A stretch of 35,090 nucleotides of DNA from Chloroflexota bacterium. GTDB lineage: Bacteria > Chloroflexota > Anaerolineae > J102. Both the position numbers and the translations under genes were made by a program. The notes beneath the pieces were generated by a model that was not told the DNA's origin, did not search any database, and saw only the letters and a list, made by a program, of their open reading frames with translations. Where the stretch lies: assembly GCA_013151415.1 (NCBI GenBank), contig JAADII010000112.1, forward strand, positions 1-35,090, read 5' to 3'. Positions 33,931 to 35,090 of this stretch are shown one piece after another (the stretch's first letter is position 1; each line of letters starts with the position of its first letter).

Positions 33931-35090
33931 TCATTGGTGAAGGGGGAGCGGAAGATAGAAGGGGGCCTGGCTTAACCCAGGATTCGCGTTGATGTTGTGC
34001 TTGCGGAGGGCGAGCGGAAGGAAGAGTGGCGTTTCGCCTACGGGATAGAGGCCGAAGTCCACTCGAATGCTGGCTTGAGCGGCTCTTGTGTCAATGGGAA
34101 CCATCGAGGCCGTGGTGGGGAGGTAGTCTCCAGCCGTAATGGATACATAGAGGGCATAGGCGCCGTCGGGGATTTCGTCGAAACGATAGTAACCGCTTTC
34201 ATCGCTGATGACGCTCCAGGTGCGTTGTTGTCCCGGAGGCGCGTTCTGTTCCATAAGGGTGAGTTCGATGCCGGAAAGATGCGGCTCCGCTTCGTCGTGC
34301 AGACCATTCGCGTTCATGTCTTGCCAGGTGAACCCCTCCAGCGCGGGCGACGGCGTAGGCGTGGGCGTTGGGGTGGGCCAATCCATGTAGATCATGTTCC
34401 AATGCACGCGCTGCTCCGGTTGCGCCCATTCGATGGCGTTGTCGTCCACCACGACGCCGGTTTCGGTCTCTATGGCGCTGACCACAAATCCGGCCGGGAC
34501 TTGCACTTCAAGACGCATGATGTCGCGCACCCAGGGCTTGAGGATGTAAAGATTGAAGAAGCCGCTGCCATCGCTGACGCGCGTTTGAATGAGATCGCCG
34601 GGAGGCGGCTCGCCCTCATCACGCCCGAAGATTTGCAAAACGACGCCGGGAGCCGCTGTGTTGGCGGAAGGCTGTCCCTGTAGAGTATAGCCGCGGAAAC
34701 GCCAAACCAGAGGCGTGGATGTAGGGGTGGGCGTCGGCGTTTTGCTGGGGGTCGCGGTTGGCGTTTTTGTGGGGGTGCGAGTGGGGGTGCGAGTGAGGGT
34801 GGGCGTCGCGGTTGCGGTCGAAGTGGGCGTGGAAGTGGGCGATGGCGTATTGGTGGGTGTGGACGTAGCAACGCCGGTGGCAATGGCCGTCGGCGTAGGT
34901 GTAGGGGTGTTGGTCGGCGTGGGAGTGGGTGTGGGTGTGTTGGTCGGCGTGGGGGTGGGTGTAGGGGTGTTGGTCGGCGTGGGAGTGGGCGTAGGGGTGT
35001 TGGTCGGCGTGGGCGTGGGTGTGGGCGTGTTGGTCGGCGTGGGGGTGGGTGTGGGCGTGTTAGTCGGCGTGGGAGTGGGCGTAGGGGTGT
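33931..35090 (-). CDS. C-terminal part of a large secreted Thr-Pro repeat protein (SdrD-B-like), cut by window end
   Basis: The frame is open from the window edge to 33931, so the N-terminus is missing. From the edge it encodes a Thr-Pro array ([10 protein letters not shown] units) to about 34720, then [11 protein letters not shown], a module of about 110 residues shared with the matrixin-type protease, then a short Thr-Pro stretch, then an SdrD-B-like domain ([35 protein letters not shown]), and the tail with FLPLALR and YLPLPL, a motif frequent at the C-terminus of Chloroflexota surface proteins. The role is unknown; it may be a surface or cell-wall-associated protein. A strong terminator follows. 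Confidence 0.82.
   Translation of the reverse strand, partial: TPTPTPTPTNTPTPTPTPTNTPTPTPTPTNTPTPTPTPTNTPTPTPTPTNTPTPTPTPTNTPTPTPTAIATGVATSTPTNTPSPTSTPTSTATATPTLTRTPTRTPTKTPTATPSKTPTPTPTSTPLVWRFRGYTLQGQPSANTAAPGVVLQIFGRDEGEPPPGDLIQTRVSDGSGFFNLYILKPWVRDIMRLEVQVPAGFVVSAIETETGVVVDDNAIEWAQPEQRVHWNMIYMDWPTPTPTPTPSPALEGFTWQDMNANGLHDEAEPHLSGIELTLMEQNAPPGQQRTWSVISDESGYYRFDEIPDGAYALYVSITAGDYLPTTASMVPIDTRAAQASIRVDFGLYPVGETPLFLPLALRKHNINANPGLSQAPFYLPLPLHQ
34904..35090. repeat. 30-base coding minisatellite in the Thr-Pro repeat protein
   Basis: Six full copies and part of a seventh of a 30-base unit with the core GTGTTGGTCGGCGTGGG, encoding ten residues of Thr-Pro plus one Asn per unit on the minus strand. 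It continues past the window end. Confidence 0.92.

Noticed and set aside
34904-35090. Regular 30-base repeats that could suggest a CRISPR array
   Set aside because: The units are contiguous without unique spacers and are in frame within a Thr-Pro protein.

Overview
The window looks like a chromosomal segment of a Chloroflexota bacterium, probably Anaerolineae or a relative. This is an inference from gene content: secreted proteins with long Thr-Pro linkers and a Leu-Pro-Leu tail, a PdtaS/ANTAR-type signalling pair, an F420-type LLM oxidoreductase, SpoVS, and an F-type ATP synthase operon ordered I-B-E-F-H-A-G-D-C followed by mreB. Many genes use GTG or TTG starts. No phage, IS element, CRISPR array or rRNA was seen.

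Positions 1-9045: the window opens inside a broken signalling gene (kinase-like domain plus winged helix, frameshifted). Two tiny membrane-protein ORFs and a two-way terminator follow, then aconitase (acnA, minus). Next come a DUF104/PIN toxin-antitoxin pair, a membrane-anchored SGNH hydrolase, pcm, a lone DUF433 antitoxin, rmlD, and a UPF0175/DUF3368 pair whose toxin is split by a G7 run.

Positions 9046-20941: a GT2 glycosyltransferase (possibly using the rhamnose donor made by RmlD), a histidine kinase/ANTAR regulator pair, tRNA-Pro(GGG), spoVS, an LLM oxidoreductase, a Nif3-like protein, a Type II restriction-modification pair (D12 adenine methylase plus SacI-like endonuclease), a secreted matrixin-type metalloprotease, a divergent 6-pyruvoyl-tetrahydropterin-synthase relative, and oligoendopeptidase F.

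Positions 20942-33159: an intergenic inverted repeat built of heptamers, a presequence-protease-like M16C peptidase, the complete ATP synthase operon with a candidate promoter and terminator, then mreB. Positions 33160-35090: a TumA/TumE toxin-antitoxin pair, a strong minus-strand terminator, and the C-terminal part of a large secreted Thr-Pro repeat protein that runs off the window.

The most notable features are three accessory genes interrupted or altered at their reading frames (kinase-like gene, DUF3368, TumE start), two families of short-period intergenic repeats folded as inverted repeats, a secreted WRFRGY module shared by two proteins 16 kb apart, a palindrome nested in the spoVS promoter, and an adenine methylase paired with a SacI-like nuclease. 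I did not find a clearly new multi-gene system; the candidates are ranked in the findings.
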